15,015 nt of DNA, taken from positions 1-15,015 of the forward strand of contig CANIFK010000035.1 of the NCBI GenBank assembly GCA_947466555.1. Reading direction: 5' to 3'. The translations under genes were made by a program, and so were the position numbers. The stretch's first letter is position 1, and the number at the start of each line of letters is the position of its first letter. Positions 1 to 5,796 of the stretch are shown in pieces. The notes below the pieces were generated by a model, which did no database searches, was not told the DNA's origin, and saw only the letters and a list, made by a program, of their open reading frames with translations. This DNA is from Acidobacteriota bacterium. Lineage in GTDB: Bacteria; Acidobacteriota; Terriglobia; Bryobacterales; Bryobacteraceae.

Positions 1-1239
1 CGGCTTCAACTGATAGTTGTTGCGGATGAAGAAGTCGGCCAGGTCTTCGAGGAGTTCGGGGTGGGAGTTCTGGGAGGGGAAGCCTTCGGGGGGCGCGACG
101 GAGGGGTCCGTCCGGGTGAAGTCCCAGGCTTCGGGCGGGTCTACGATGCCGTGGCCGAAGAAGTTGGCCCAGAGATGGTTGACGGTGGCGCGGGCGAACT
201 GCTTGTCGGAGGTGATGATTTCGCCGAGGTCGGCGCGCCAGTTTTCAGATTTCGGGCGGGCCTGGTTGAGGACGAATTGGGGATCGACGACGGCGCTGGT
301 GCGGGCCGGGCGATTGCCGGGGTTGGACGGGTTGACGGAGCCGGAGTAGCTGCCGTAGTCGCGGTCAATCAATATGATGCGGGGGCGGAAGCCGATGACG
401 TCGTCGCTCCAGCGAATGTAGTACATGCGCGAGAGGAAGGCGCTGGTTTGCCAGAACTGCTGGCGGGTGCGGCGGGAGAGCCAGACGTTGATCTTTTCCA
501 GGTGGGCACGGCCGTTGTGGCAGGAGACGCATTCGGTCTTAAAGCCCATGAAAGTCGTGGTGATTTTGTCGGTAATGTCGTCCCAGGAGTCCTGGATGGG
601 GCCGTTGACGTCCATCCAGCGGGCGAAGAACTGGGTGCCGGGTTGGGTGTCGACTTCGCCATTGGCGGCGAGCATTTCGCGGACGAATTGATCGTAGGGG
701 CGATCCGTCTTGACGAAGCCGCGGACGAATTCGTAGAAGGTGTTGCGGGCCGGGACGCTGATCGATTCGTGGTTACGGGAGACGCGGAACTTGTTGAGGA
801 AGAAGAGGGTTAGTTGGTCGGAGTAGGCGTCGGAATCGAGCAGGGAGTCGATGAGTTTGGCGCGTTTGGCCGGGTCGGTATTGGCCAGGAAGGCTTCGGC
901 GGCTTCGGGGGTGGGGATGCGGCCGGTGAGATCGACGGTGACGCGGCGGAGGAATTCGGCATCGGAAGACGGGCCGGCGGGTTGGACGTTATCGGCCGCC
1001 ATCTTGGCGAAGAGGCGTTGGTCGATGAAATTCGAGCGCGATTCGGCGGCGCGGCGGGAGGCGGCGCTGCTTTGGGCGGTTCGGCGTTGGCGGCCGAGCA
1101 TCTCGAAGGTGCGATCGAGCTCCAGACTTTCGGCCATCTCCGTCCGCTGGGCGGCTGGATAGCGTGGGCAGCCGGGATCGGCTGCGAGGAGGACCATTGG
1201 CCCCAATAAGTACACCATTCCCCGTCGAATGTGTCGCAT
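1..1239 (-). CDS. DUF1549/DUF1553 secreted protein, C-terminus cut by window edge
   Basis: The minus strand is open for 413 codons from an ATG at 1239 to the left edge with no stop, so the C-terminus is missing. The start MRHIRRGMVYLLGPMVLLAA looks like a signal peptide. A DUF1549-like region spans roughly residues 68-275: NFIDQRL, then FLRRVTVDLTGRIPTPEAAE around 96-115, then the c-type heme-like motif CVSCH at 237-241. The DUF1553 domain starts near residue 340 with FARATVNHLWANFFGHGIVDP. Unlike the paralogue at 10363-12516, it has no N-terminal cytochrome-like segment and no Big2-like domain. The HAD gene ends 29 bp upstream on the same strand, so co-transcription is possible. The family is common in Planctomycetes and Acidobacteria and its biochemical function is not established. 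No good Shine-Dalgarno is visible; M8 is an alternative start. Confidence 0.9.
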   Translation of the reverse strand, partial: MRHIRRGMVYLLGPMVLLAADPGCPRYPAAQRTEMAESLELDRTFEMLGRQRRTAQSSAASRRAAESRSNFIDQRLFAKMAADNVQPAGPSSDAEFLRRVTVDLTGRIPTPEAAEAFLANTDPAKRAKLIDSLLDSDAYSDQLTLFFLNKFRVSRNHESISVPARNTFYEFVRGFVKTDRPYDQFVREMLAANGEVDTQPGTQFFARWMDVNGPIQDSWDDITDKITTTFMGFKTECVSCHNGRAHLEKINVWLSRRTRQQFWQTSAFLSRMYYIRWSDDVIGFRPRIILIDRDYGSYSGSVNPSNPGNRPARTSAVVDPQFVLNQARPKSENWRADLGEIITSDKQFARATVNHLWANFFGHGIVDPPEAWDFTRTDPSVAPPEGFPSQNSHPELLEDLADFFIRNNYQLKP

Positions 1240-1268
1240 GCGTGTTGGAAACAGTTTACAACGATTCG

Positions 1269-1883
1269 CTACGCCGAACGAGTGCGGATAAGCCTTAATA
1301 AGGTCTCGGCGAGTTCGTAGGGGTTTTCGAGTTTCAAGACTTCGAAGCCTGCGGCGTGGCCGGCAGCGGCGCCGGGCTCGGAATCTTCGACGACGAGGGG
1401 GCGGGTGACGCCGAGGCGCGAGGCGGCGAGAAGGTACGGCTCCGGGTGGGGCTTGCGATTGGAGACGTCGTCACCGGTGACGATGGTGGAGAAGCAGTCG
1501 AGAACGCCGGCACGTTCGAGGACCGGTTCGACCTCGGCACGGCCGGAGGAGGAGACGACGGCGAGTTTAAGGCCGTCGAGTTGGCGGAGCATGTCGCGGG
1601 TGGACTGCGGAATGGGGGGATTGGCGTAGGCCTTTTCGCGGAAAAGAGCCTTCTTTTTCGGGTAATACTGCCAGAGATCCTCGACATCGTGGGGAGGATT
1701 CTTTTGTTTCGCCAGGACTTCGAGCATGGCGCGATCGGTAATACCGATGCAATTCGCGCAATAGGCTTCCCACGTTAGCGGGATACCGAGGGGGGTGAGG
1801 ATGGTAGTCCAACACTCAAAATGGACGCCTTCGCTGTCGGCAAGGACGCCGTCGAAGTCAAAGAGAATGGAATCAAAAGGCAT
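1269..1883 (-). CDS. HAD superfamily hydrolase (subfamily IA, beta-phosphoglucomutase/phosphatase-like)
   Basis: This 204-residue cytosolic protein carries all four HAD motifs. Motif I is DFDGVLADSE, with nucleophile Asp9 and acid/base Asp11. Motif II is the serine stretch VVSSSGR at 109-115. Motif III is the lysine in RKPHPEPY (Lys144). Motif IV is VVEDSEPG, with acidic residues 166-167. Residues about 20-95 form the helical cap typical of subfamily IA. The likely reaction is hydrolysis of, or phosphoryl transfer on, a small phosphorylated metabolite such as a sugar phosphate. The true substrate cannot be told from sequence. The start ATG lies only about 20 nt beyond the T-run of the upstream gene's terminator and has no clear Shine-Dalgarno. 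It may therefore be leaderless or expressed by readthrough. Length is normal for the family. Confidence 0.92.
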   Translation of the reverse strand: MPFDSILFDFDGVLADSEGVHFECWTTILTPLGIPLTWEAYCANCIGITDRAMLEVLAKQKNPPHDVEDLWQYYPKKKALFREKAYANPPIPQSTRDMLRQLDGLKLAVVSSSGRAEVEPVLERAGVLDCFSTIVTGDDVSNRKPHPEPYLLAASRLGVTRPLVVEDSEPGAAAGHAAGFEVLKLENPYELAETLLRLIRTRSA

Positions 1884-1903
1884 GGGGGAGAATTTCAGGG
1901 TAC

Positions 1904-1939
1904 AAAAAACGAACGGCCGAAGGTGGGAACCTTCGGCCG
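1904..1939 (-). terminator. Intrinsic terminator after the 1965-2537 gene
   Basis: Arms 1914-1924 and 1929-1939 are perfect 11-bp complements with a 4-nt loop. Read on the minus strand, the GC-rich stem is followed by TTCG and then six T residues (1904-1909). It begins 25 nt after the stop codon of the upstream membrane-protein gene. It also sits immediately before the HAD start codon at 1883. Confidence 0.85.
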
Positions 1940-1964
1940 GAGAGGATTAATAATTGCGTGCGGT

Positions 1965-2537
1965 TTATGCAGAGGCGCCGGAAAGATGGATTTCACGCAG
2001 AGAGAATTCGAAGCCCTGAAGGGCGTTGATCAGCTGCGTTGCATCGATAGGTTTGACGCCCAGCCAATGGAACATCAAGCTCAGTTCAGACTTCCAGAGG
2101 AGCTTACGGAGCGCCCATTCCAGGCCGAGGAGTTGAGAAACTTCCGCGGAACGATCCTCGGAAGCGTGAACCACCGCGAGCCGGACCCCTTGCGAGAGGC
2201 GGCTGAAATCGGAAGAAATCAAACGCAGATATTCGCGGAAGAGGCGGCGACGTTCGGAGCGGAACTGTTCGCGCCAGGCCGGAGACCCATCGGTTGACTG
2301 CATCCAGAACTCTTCCTCTTCAGAGGAGAGGAGGCGACGCATGGGAAGATATCGAAAAGAAGAAAACTGCTCGAACCATTCTTCAGACCAGGCACTTTCG
2401 GAAAGGCCGCTGTCCAAATCCAGATTTTCCGCCGAAGTATCCGAAAAAGAAGCACGATTCCGCTGCATTAATTTGGCCAACAGAATCAAAAAGACGATAC
2501 TGCTTGAAATGCCGAGTATGATCGGGAATGCCGTCAT
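1965..2537 (-). CDS. Single-pass membrane protein of unknown function
   Basis: No family was recognised. From the chosen start the protein has 190 residues. It opens with MTAFPIILGISSSIVFLILL, one strong transmembrane helix at about residues 4-23, followed by a basic stretch (KLMQRNR). The remaining ~160 residues are soluble, acidic near 32-75 and then helix-rich with many Arg, Leu and Glu (SERRRLFREYLRL region). The start at 2537 is preferred to the upstream ATG at 2582 because an AGGAGGT sits 10 nt before it and the extra 15 residues are polar. In the 192 bases upstream (to 2729) no gene is seen. A weak candidate promoter has TTGCAA (2666-2671), 17 nt, then TAGCCT (2643-2648). A strong terminator follows the gene, so it is probably monocistronic. 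Confidence 0.72.
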   Translation of the reverse strand: MTAFPIILGISSSIVFLILLAKLMQRNRASFSDTSAENLDLDSGLSESAWSEEWFEQFSSFRYLPMRRLLSSEEEEFWMQSTDGSPAWREQFRSERRRLFREYLRLISSDFSRLSQGVRLAVVHASEDRSAEVSQLLGLEWALRKLLWKSELSLMFHWLGVKPIDATQLINALQGFEFSLREIHLSGASA

Positions 2538-2547
2538 TTCGTTTGAG

Positions 2548-2554
2548 ACCTCCT
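2548..2554 (-). promoter_or_regulatory. Strong Shine-Dalgarno deciding the start at 2537
   Basis: AGGAGGT on the minus strand lies 10 nt upstream of the ATG at 2537. It supports this start over the in-frame ATG at 2582. Confidence 0.75.
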
Positions 2555-2729
2555 GCCTGTCTCTTTGTCTGCCTCCATCCACGCAGCGGTAGATGGTGCA
2601 GATCTATCTGGGGTTGACAACCCGATGCAGGCTTATGTTTACAGGCTAACGGGATTCGGATCGCCTTGCAATAGGATTTTACGAAAAGTCGTCGAGAAAG
2701 GGTGAGAAAAAAACCGTATTCCCACCACT

Positions 2730-3494
2730 CTATTCCTCAGGGGGGGTTAACGACTTGTTGATAGATTCGAGCCGATCCAGAAGGGCCGAAGTCCCGGAAC
2801 GAGGGGCGGCGGGGGGCGTGGGGGCAATTTCGCCGCTCGGCTTTAGGAGCCAAGTCCAACAAATTAAAGCAAGGAGCGTGGTTGCCGAGATAAAAACATT
2901 CGCCATTCGGAAGAAAGTGACGTCCCCAATGTTCAGACGGTAATGAACCGCCGAAGTCGCGATGAAATAGAAGAAGAACAAGACGCTATGCCGGATGGAG
3001 TTCCGCGCTAAGGGCACCGGCATCCAGACCAAGAACGCAGCGATGAGGATCAGATAGAGGCACAATGCGGTACTGATGGCGCGTAGGGCAACCGAGTACC
3101 ACTGCACCATGGACGATTTCTGATGCATCTCTCCGCTCGCGGTTGCGATGGCGAAAACGAATGCGATCGCCATGGACACAAGAATGACGCGCTGGGCGAA
3201 CCTGGCGATGCCCGGAAACCGGACGAACACCTTCTGGAATACCTCGATCACCATCAGGACGTAAAAAATGTACATTACGGTCTGACCCGTAAGGTAAGTC
3301 AGTTTCTGCGCGCCCTTTACGTTTCTCGTGGCCATGCCGATGGCAACGAAACCGCCTTCCAGTAAAATCCCTATCCAGAAGTAGCGGTAAGACAGCCAGA
3401 GTCCACGCTGATACAGCACCCATGCGACCACAAAGTACATGGGCAACGTCAGATAGGAGAGCACGGATTGTAAAACAGCCAAGCCAGGCGCCAT
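2730..3494 (-). CDS. Seven-helix integral membrane protein of unknown function
   Basis: The 254-residue protein shows seven hydrophobic segments at roughly 8-28, 34-54, 66-86, 101-119, 135-158, 168-186 and 195-216. A proline-rich, polar tail follows (EIAPTPPAAP, then LLDRLESINKSL). No catalytic motif or named family was recognised. Similar seven-helix proteins of unknown role are known to me from Acidobacteria, but I cannot name a domain. The ATG at 3494 lies inside one arm of an 18-bp inverted repeat and has no Shine-Dalgarno in the present orientation. M19 is a possible alternative start. An extended -10 sequence 23 nt upstream could give a very short leader. It is downstream of the multi-copy peptide precursor gene on the same strand, with a hairpin between them. 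A link to that peptide (receptor, transporter or processing) is only speculation. After the stop the minus strand has seven T residues but no good stem. Confidence 0.75.
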   Translation of the reverse strand: MAPGLAVLQSVLSYLTLPMYFVVAWVLYQRGLWLSYRYFWIGILLEGGFVAIGMATRNVKGAQKLTYLTGQTVMYIFYVLMVIEVFQKVFVRFPGIARFAQRVILVSMAIAFVFAIATASGEMHQKSSMVQWYSVALRAISTALCLYLILIAAFLVWMPVPLARNSIRHSVLFFFYFIATSAVHYRLNIGDVTFFRMANVFISATTLLALICWTWLLKPSGEIAPTPPAAPRSGTSALLDRLESINKSLTPPEE

Positions 3495-3586
3495 CTGGGA
3501 TCTCGGGGACGTCCCAATAATACCATTACGTACTGCCCAGGGAAGTGGAATCGAAGGAGGAGTACTAGAGATGGCGCCTGGCTTGG
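3479..3586. repeat. 18-bp perfect inverted repeat flanking a 72-bp spacer
   Basis: AGATGGCGCCTGGCTTGG reads rightward at 3569-3586 and leftward at 3496-3479. The left arm contains the start codon and first five codons of the seven-helix protein. The right arm also contains an ATG, preceded 10 nt upstream by GGAGG (3556-3560), but opens only a 39-codon frame. The spacer 3497-3568 contains an extended -10 sequence directed at the membrane-protein gene. Matching stops sharply at both ends of the arms, so this is not just the remnant of a longer duplicated gene start. Confidence 0.9.
3517..3525 (-). promoter_or_regulatory. Candidate extended -10 promoter for the seven-helix protein
   Basis: On the minus strand TGGTATTAT matches an extended -10 element (TGN plus a hexamer with 5 of 6 consensus bases). 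No good -35 is seen 16-18 nt upstream, which extended -10 promoters tolerate. Transcription would begin near 3508-3511, giving a leader of about 15 nt. It lies between the arms of the inverted repeat. Confidence 0.4.
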
Positions 3587-3622
3587 GAAATTCCGCCCAC
3601 TGGAGAAGGACGGAAACGGTAT

Positions 3623-3648
3623 GCCGAAGCGGCTATGGCCGCTTCGGC
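3623..3648 (-). terminator. Hairpin downstream of the repeat-peptide gene, probable terminator
   Basis: GCCGAAGCGGC (3623-3633) and GCCGCTTCGGC (3638-3648) pair perfectly over 11 bp with a TATG loop. The hairpin starts 16 nt after the stop codon of the repeat-peptide gene. The following minus-strand sequence has only a TTT run, so termination may be incomplete. Confidence 0.55.
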
Positions 3649-3664
3649 AGAGGTTTGTGGCGAG

Positions 3665-4165
3665 TTACGACTGGCGGCGGAGAGCGATAGTGCGGCTGTT
3701 GTCGTCGGCGCAGGGCCAGCAGTCCGGGACGGGGATGATCTTCGAAGTCGCGGCGGCTAAGGTGCGGCTGTTGTCATCAGCACAGGGCCAGCAGTCGGGT
3801 ACAGGGATGATCTTCGGAGTCGCGGCGGCTAGGGTGCGGCTGTTGTCATCGGCACAGGGCCAGCAGTCCGGGACGGGGATGATCTTCGAAGTCGTGGCGG
3901 CTAAGGTGCGGCTGTTGTCATCGGCGCAGGGCCAGCAGTCCGGGACGGGGATGATCTGGGGAGTCGTGGCGGCTAGAGTGAAGGTGTTGTCATCGGCGCA
4001 GGGCCAGCAGTCCGGGACCGGGATGATCCTGTTGGTAACAGTTTGGGCAGCAGTGACATCATCTGCACAGGGCCAGCAGTCCGGGACGGGGATGATCTGG
4101 GGAGAAGCGATTTTCGCCCAGGCGATCGGAAGAAGGAAGACGGCGATCAGTAACGTTTTTTTCAT
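3665..4165 (-). CDS. Secreted precursor with six copies of a 13-residue CWPC peptide
   Basis: The 166-residue protein starts MKKTLLIAVFLLPIAWA, a clear Sec signal peptide with probable cleavage after AWA. After a short spacer (KIASPQ) there are six identical units IIPVPDCWPCADD at residues 24-36, 47-59, 71-83, 95-107, 119-131 and 143-155. The linkers are 10-11 residues; the last four units share a near-identical NSRT-type linker. Each unit is preceded by Lys, Arg or Gln. All 12 cysteines are in the units, two per unit as CxxC. Such a layout resembles precursors that are cut into many copies of one peptide (pheromone or modified peptide), or a repeat metal-binding/redox protein. I recognise no named family. 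No peptidase, modifying enzyme or dedicated exporter is seen nearby. The Shine-Dalgarno is weak (GAGAG about 12 nt upstream). Confidence 0.8.
   Translation of the reverse strand: MKKTLLIAVFLLPIAWAKIASPQIIPVPDCWPCADDVTAAQTVTNRIIPVPDCWPCADDNTFTLAATTPQIIPVPDCWPCADDNSRTLAATTSKIIPVPDCWPCADDNSRTLAAATPKIIPVPDCWPCADDNSRTLAAATSKIIPVPDCWPCADDNSRTIALRRQS
3701..4096 (-). repeat. Six tandem 39-nt core units, 72-nt period
   Basis: Core units lie at 3701-3739, 3773-3811, 3845-3883, 3917-3955, 3989-4027 and 4058-4096. The spacing is 72 nt, except 69 nt between the last two. Seven of the 13 core codons vary between copies, and every change is silent in the minus frame. At twofold codons (Asp12, Asp13, Cys10) only transitions occur, while fourfold codons (Ala11, Pro5, Val4, Pro3) also show transversions. 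This favours coding on the minus strand. Confidence 0.95.
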
Positions 4166-4436
4166 GATGATGACACTCTCACTCTTTCAGGATTGGAATC
4201 TGCGGCGAGCCTTACAAATGAAGCCCCAACGGAAGTGCGTTTGAACCTCGATGTGCGGCGTAAAACACATGATTTCGGGAACAATCTGAGAATGCCTCAG
4301 TCCCACTGGTACTAGTAGTAACCCTTAGATGTTTTCGGAAAACGGAACAGGGCGACTAGGGGATTTGCCTTATAACCTGTTGAAAAGAATTAGCTAAAAA
4401 CGAAAAGATATGCTGTAGAATTCTTATTGGAAGCCG
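4166..4436. other. AT-richer divergent intergenic region
   Basis: This 271-bp gap separates the repeat-peptide gene (leftward) from the 4437 gene (rightward) and must hold both promoters. It is visibly more AT-rich than the flanking genes. I see -10-like TAGAAT (4416-4421) and TATGCT (4409-4414) for the rightward gene, and a TATAAG-like hexamer on the minus strand near 4370-4376, none with a convincing -35. A small imperfect stem has inner arms CTGAG/CTCAG (4286-4290, 4296-4300) and outer GGGA/TCCC. No open frame of note was found. Confidence 0.5.
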
Positions 4437-4895
4437 ATGCGAACAGCACGACCGAAGAGCCTTCTGGAGCGTAGTGCAGACACAGATCTGTGGCGGCACA
4501 CGCTATCGCAAATCCCAGTACTAACGGGACGCCTAGTCTACCTTTCCGCGTTGCGCAGCCCCGTTACCGGGAAATACGAGCATCACGGGTTGGCGCTGCT
4601 GTTTGGGGATCAGGAGTCGGATAAAGCCATTCGCGCGAGCCACCGACGGGCGTTTCATGAGTGGCTGGCACTGGGACTCGAGGAAAAGGTGGAAGACCTT
4701 GCCGAGTATTTGAAGACGAGCGGCGAGGACGCCAGAGCAATCCTTATTCACTGGTCCCGAACGGAGACGTGGAACTCGTTTCAGCCGGCTGGCGCGTTAT
4801 CGGCCGAGAAATCCCTTTTCATCAGCGACATGCGTGCGGCGATCAAGATCCTGACGTTGCGGTTCGGCGCCGCCGCGCAGGGTCATAGCGCATAG
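4437..4895 (+). CDS. Uncharacterised 152-residue soluble protein
   Basis: No named domain was recognised. The protein appears cytosolic, with no signal peptide or membrane segment. It begins with a basic stretch (MRTARPKSLLERS). Then come DLWRHTLSQI, a probable short beta region GRLVYLSALRSP with YEHHGLALLFG, and a long helical part with KAIRASHRRAFHEWLALGLEEK. I have the impression of a family seen mostly in Acidobacteria, but cannot name it. A GGAAG lies close before the ATG (4429-4433). The last 53 bases overlap the 3' end of the convergent repressor gene. The gene is divergent from the repeat-peptide precursor and shares its upstream region, so common regulation is possible but unproven. 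Confidence 0.75.
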   Translation: MRTARPKSLLERSADTDLWRHTLSQIPVLTGRLVYLSALRSPVTGKYEHHGLALLFGDQESDKAIRASHRRAFHEWLALGLEEKVEDLAEYLKTSGEDARAILIHWSRTETWNSFQPAGALSAEKSLFISDMRAAIKILTLRFGAAAQGHSA

Positions 4896-5634
4896 CAACG
4901 CCGACGACCTGGCCGATGACATCGATCTCCTCGGGATACTTATAGATCCTGGGGGAGCACATGGAGGCGGGGTGAGGCTGTAGGACCAGACGATTTTCTT
5001 CCAAATGACACCAACCACAAGCGAACCCGTCGCGGTGTTCAAAGAAATAGATCGGCCGCTCGAACTCATTCGACCAGCCCGTCATTGCGATGCGGCGCTT
5101 GGATTCGTCGATCAGCACGAGCGAAGAGGGCTGAATAAGGGGATACATGGACCAGTCTTCGCTGCCGATGTAGGCGTAGCGATGGGCCTTCAAGTCCAAT
5201 CCATTCAACAGCATAAGTGGAAGCCGCCCCCAGCGCTGGATCATGCGGCTGAGATAGGTCGTCTTCTCCAGATCGATGCCTGGATCGAGGCGGAGGGGCA
5301 ACTGCACTTCCCCGTGGTCGTGGGCCTGAAATCCAATCAGGTGGGTTCTTTCCACTTCGACCTGGGCGGAGTCCGATGGGAGCTGCGTGACGTCGACGCC
5401 GTACCACTGCAATACTTCGCACAAGTCCAACCGATAGATAGCGCAGAGGCTATACATACGGAAGATCGAAGGGACCGTCCCCTTGTTTTCGATATCGGAA
5501 AGGCGCGAGAGTGCGACGATGAATTCATCGTTGGCCCTGCGTTCGGCTATGCGAAGACTAGCATCTTCGACGTCCCGGTAGCGGAGATTCAACCTCTCCC
5601 GAGCCCGTTTCAGGCGTTGGCCTGGATCGTCCAT
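4843..5634 (-). CDS. XRE-family regulator with S24/LexA-like C-terminal domain
   Basis: The 263-residue protein has an N-terminal helix-turn-helix of XRE type at about 5-77 (RLKRARERL, then LSRLSDIENKGTVPSIFRMY). Its C-terminal half resembles the S24 domain of LexA and phage repressors. YIGSEDWSMYPLIQPSSLVLID (residues 155-176) holds the serine position (Ser162), and VIGQVVGVAMR near 239-249 matches the family's last strand. I could not place the catalytic lysine, so self-cleavage may be lost and the domain may serve for dimerisation or ligand sensing. The start at 5634 is chosen because the HTH begins there; an in-frame ATG at 5688 would add 18 residues. Its 3' end overlaps the convergent 4437 gene by 53 bp. 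It is divergent from ubiX, with dyad elements in the 162-bp gap that could be its operators. Confidence 0.82.
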   Translation of the reverse strand: MDDPGQRLKRARERLNLRYRDVEDASLRIAERRANDEFIVALSRLSDIENKGTVPSIFRMYSLCAIYRLDLCEVLQWYGVDVTQLPSDSAQVEVERTHLIGFQAHDHGEVQLPLRLDPGIDLEKTTYLSRMIQRWGRLPLMLLNGLDLKAHRYAYIGSEDWSMYPLIQPSSLVLIDESKRRIAMTGWSNEFERPIYFFEHRDGFACGWCHLEENRLVLQPHPASMCSPRIYKYPEEIDVIGQVVGVAMRYDPARRRRTATSGS

Positions 5635-5710
5635 GATATGATGCTTTCCCGGAAGTCCCCTAAAACCACAGCCGGAAGACGGAAACAACCGTTACCTTTG
5701 TCGAAAGCAG

Positions 5711-5723
5711 TACACTGAGTGTA
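5711..5723. promoter_or_regulatory. Short dyad in the repressor/ubiX gap
   Basis: TACACT-G-AGTGTA is a perfect 13-bp dyad with 6-bp arms. It lies 77 bp from the regulator start. On the minus strand the left half also resembles a -10 hexamer. It is a possible operator; the short length means chance is not excluded. Confidence 0.3.
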
Positions 5724-5764
5724 GCACCAGTTGCGGCGAAGAGATGACGAATAAAAGGAGAATT

Positions 5765-5782
5765 TGTTCTGATTTCAGAACA
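5765..5782. promoter_or_regulatory. 18-bp palindrome upstream of ubiX, candidate repressor operator
   Basis: TGTTCTGA-TT-TCAGAACA is a perfect dyad with 8-bp arms and a 2-bp centre, ending 14 bp before the ubiX start codon. A 2-nt loop makes a stable RNA hairpin unlikely, so a dimeric DNA-binding protein is the better reading. The divergent XRE/S24 regulator is the obvious candidate. Its GTTC...GAAC halves resemble LexA-type operators in general form. Confidence 0.5.
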
Positions 5783-5796
5783 GCATTTCGGACTAC

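Noticed and set aside
61..813. Plus-strand 250-codon frame, Val/Gly/Ala-rich
   Set aside because: It is the shadow of the DUF1549/DUF1553 gene on the minus strand, whose motifs are clear.
2614..2639. TTGACA ... TATGTT on the plus strand
   Set aside because: Spacing is only 14 nt and no plus-strand gene follows.
3571..3690. Plus-strand 39-codon frame starting MAPGLGNSAHW with a strong GGAGG
   Set aside because: It diverges from the seven-helix protein after five codons, has no recognisable content, runs through a terminator-like hairpin and into the 3' end of the peptide gene. The Shine-Dalgarno is better explained by the inverted-repeat ideas.
3665..4165. CRISPR-like array reading of the repeats
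   Set aside because: The regular spacing is in frame, the spacers are similar to each other rather than unique, and a signal peptide precedes the units; no cas genes are present.
3621..4244. Plus-strand 207-codon frame with repeats (SSAQGQQSGTGMI) antisense to the peptide precursor
   Set aside because: It stays open because the repeat period is a multiple of three. It has no signal peptide, and at sites twofold in the minus frame but fourfold in this frame only transitions are seen, fitting minus-strand coding.
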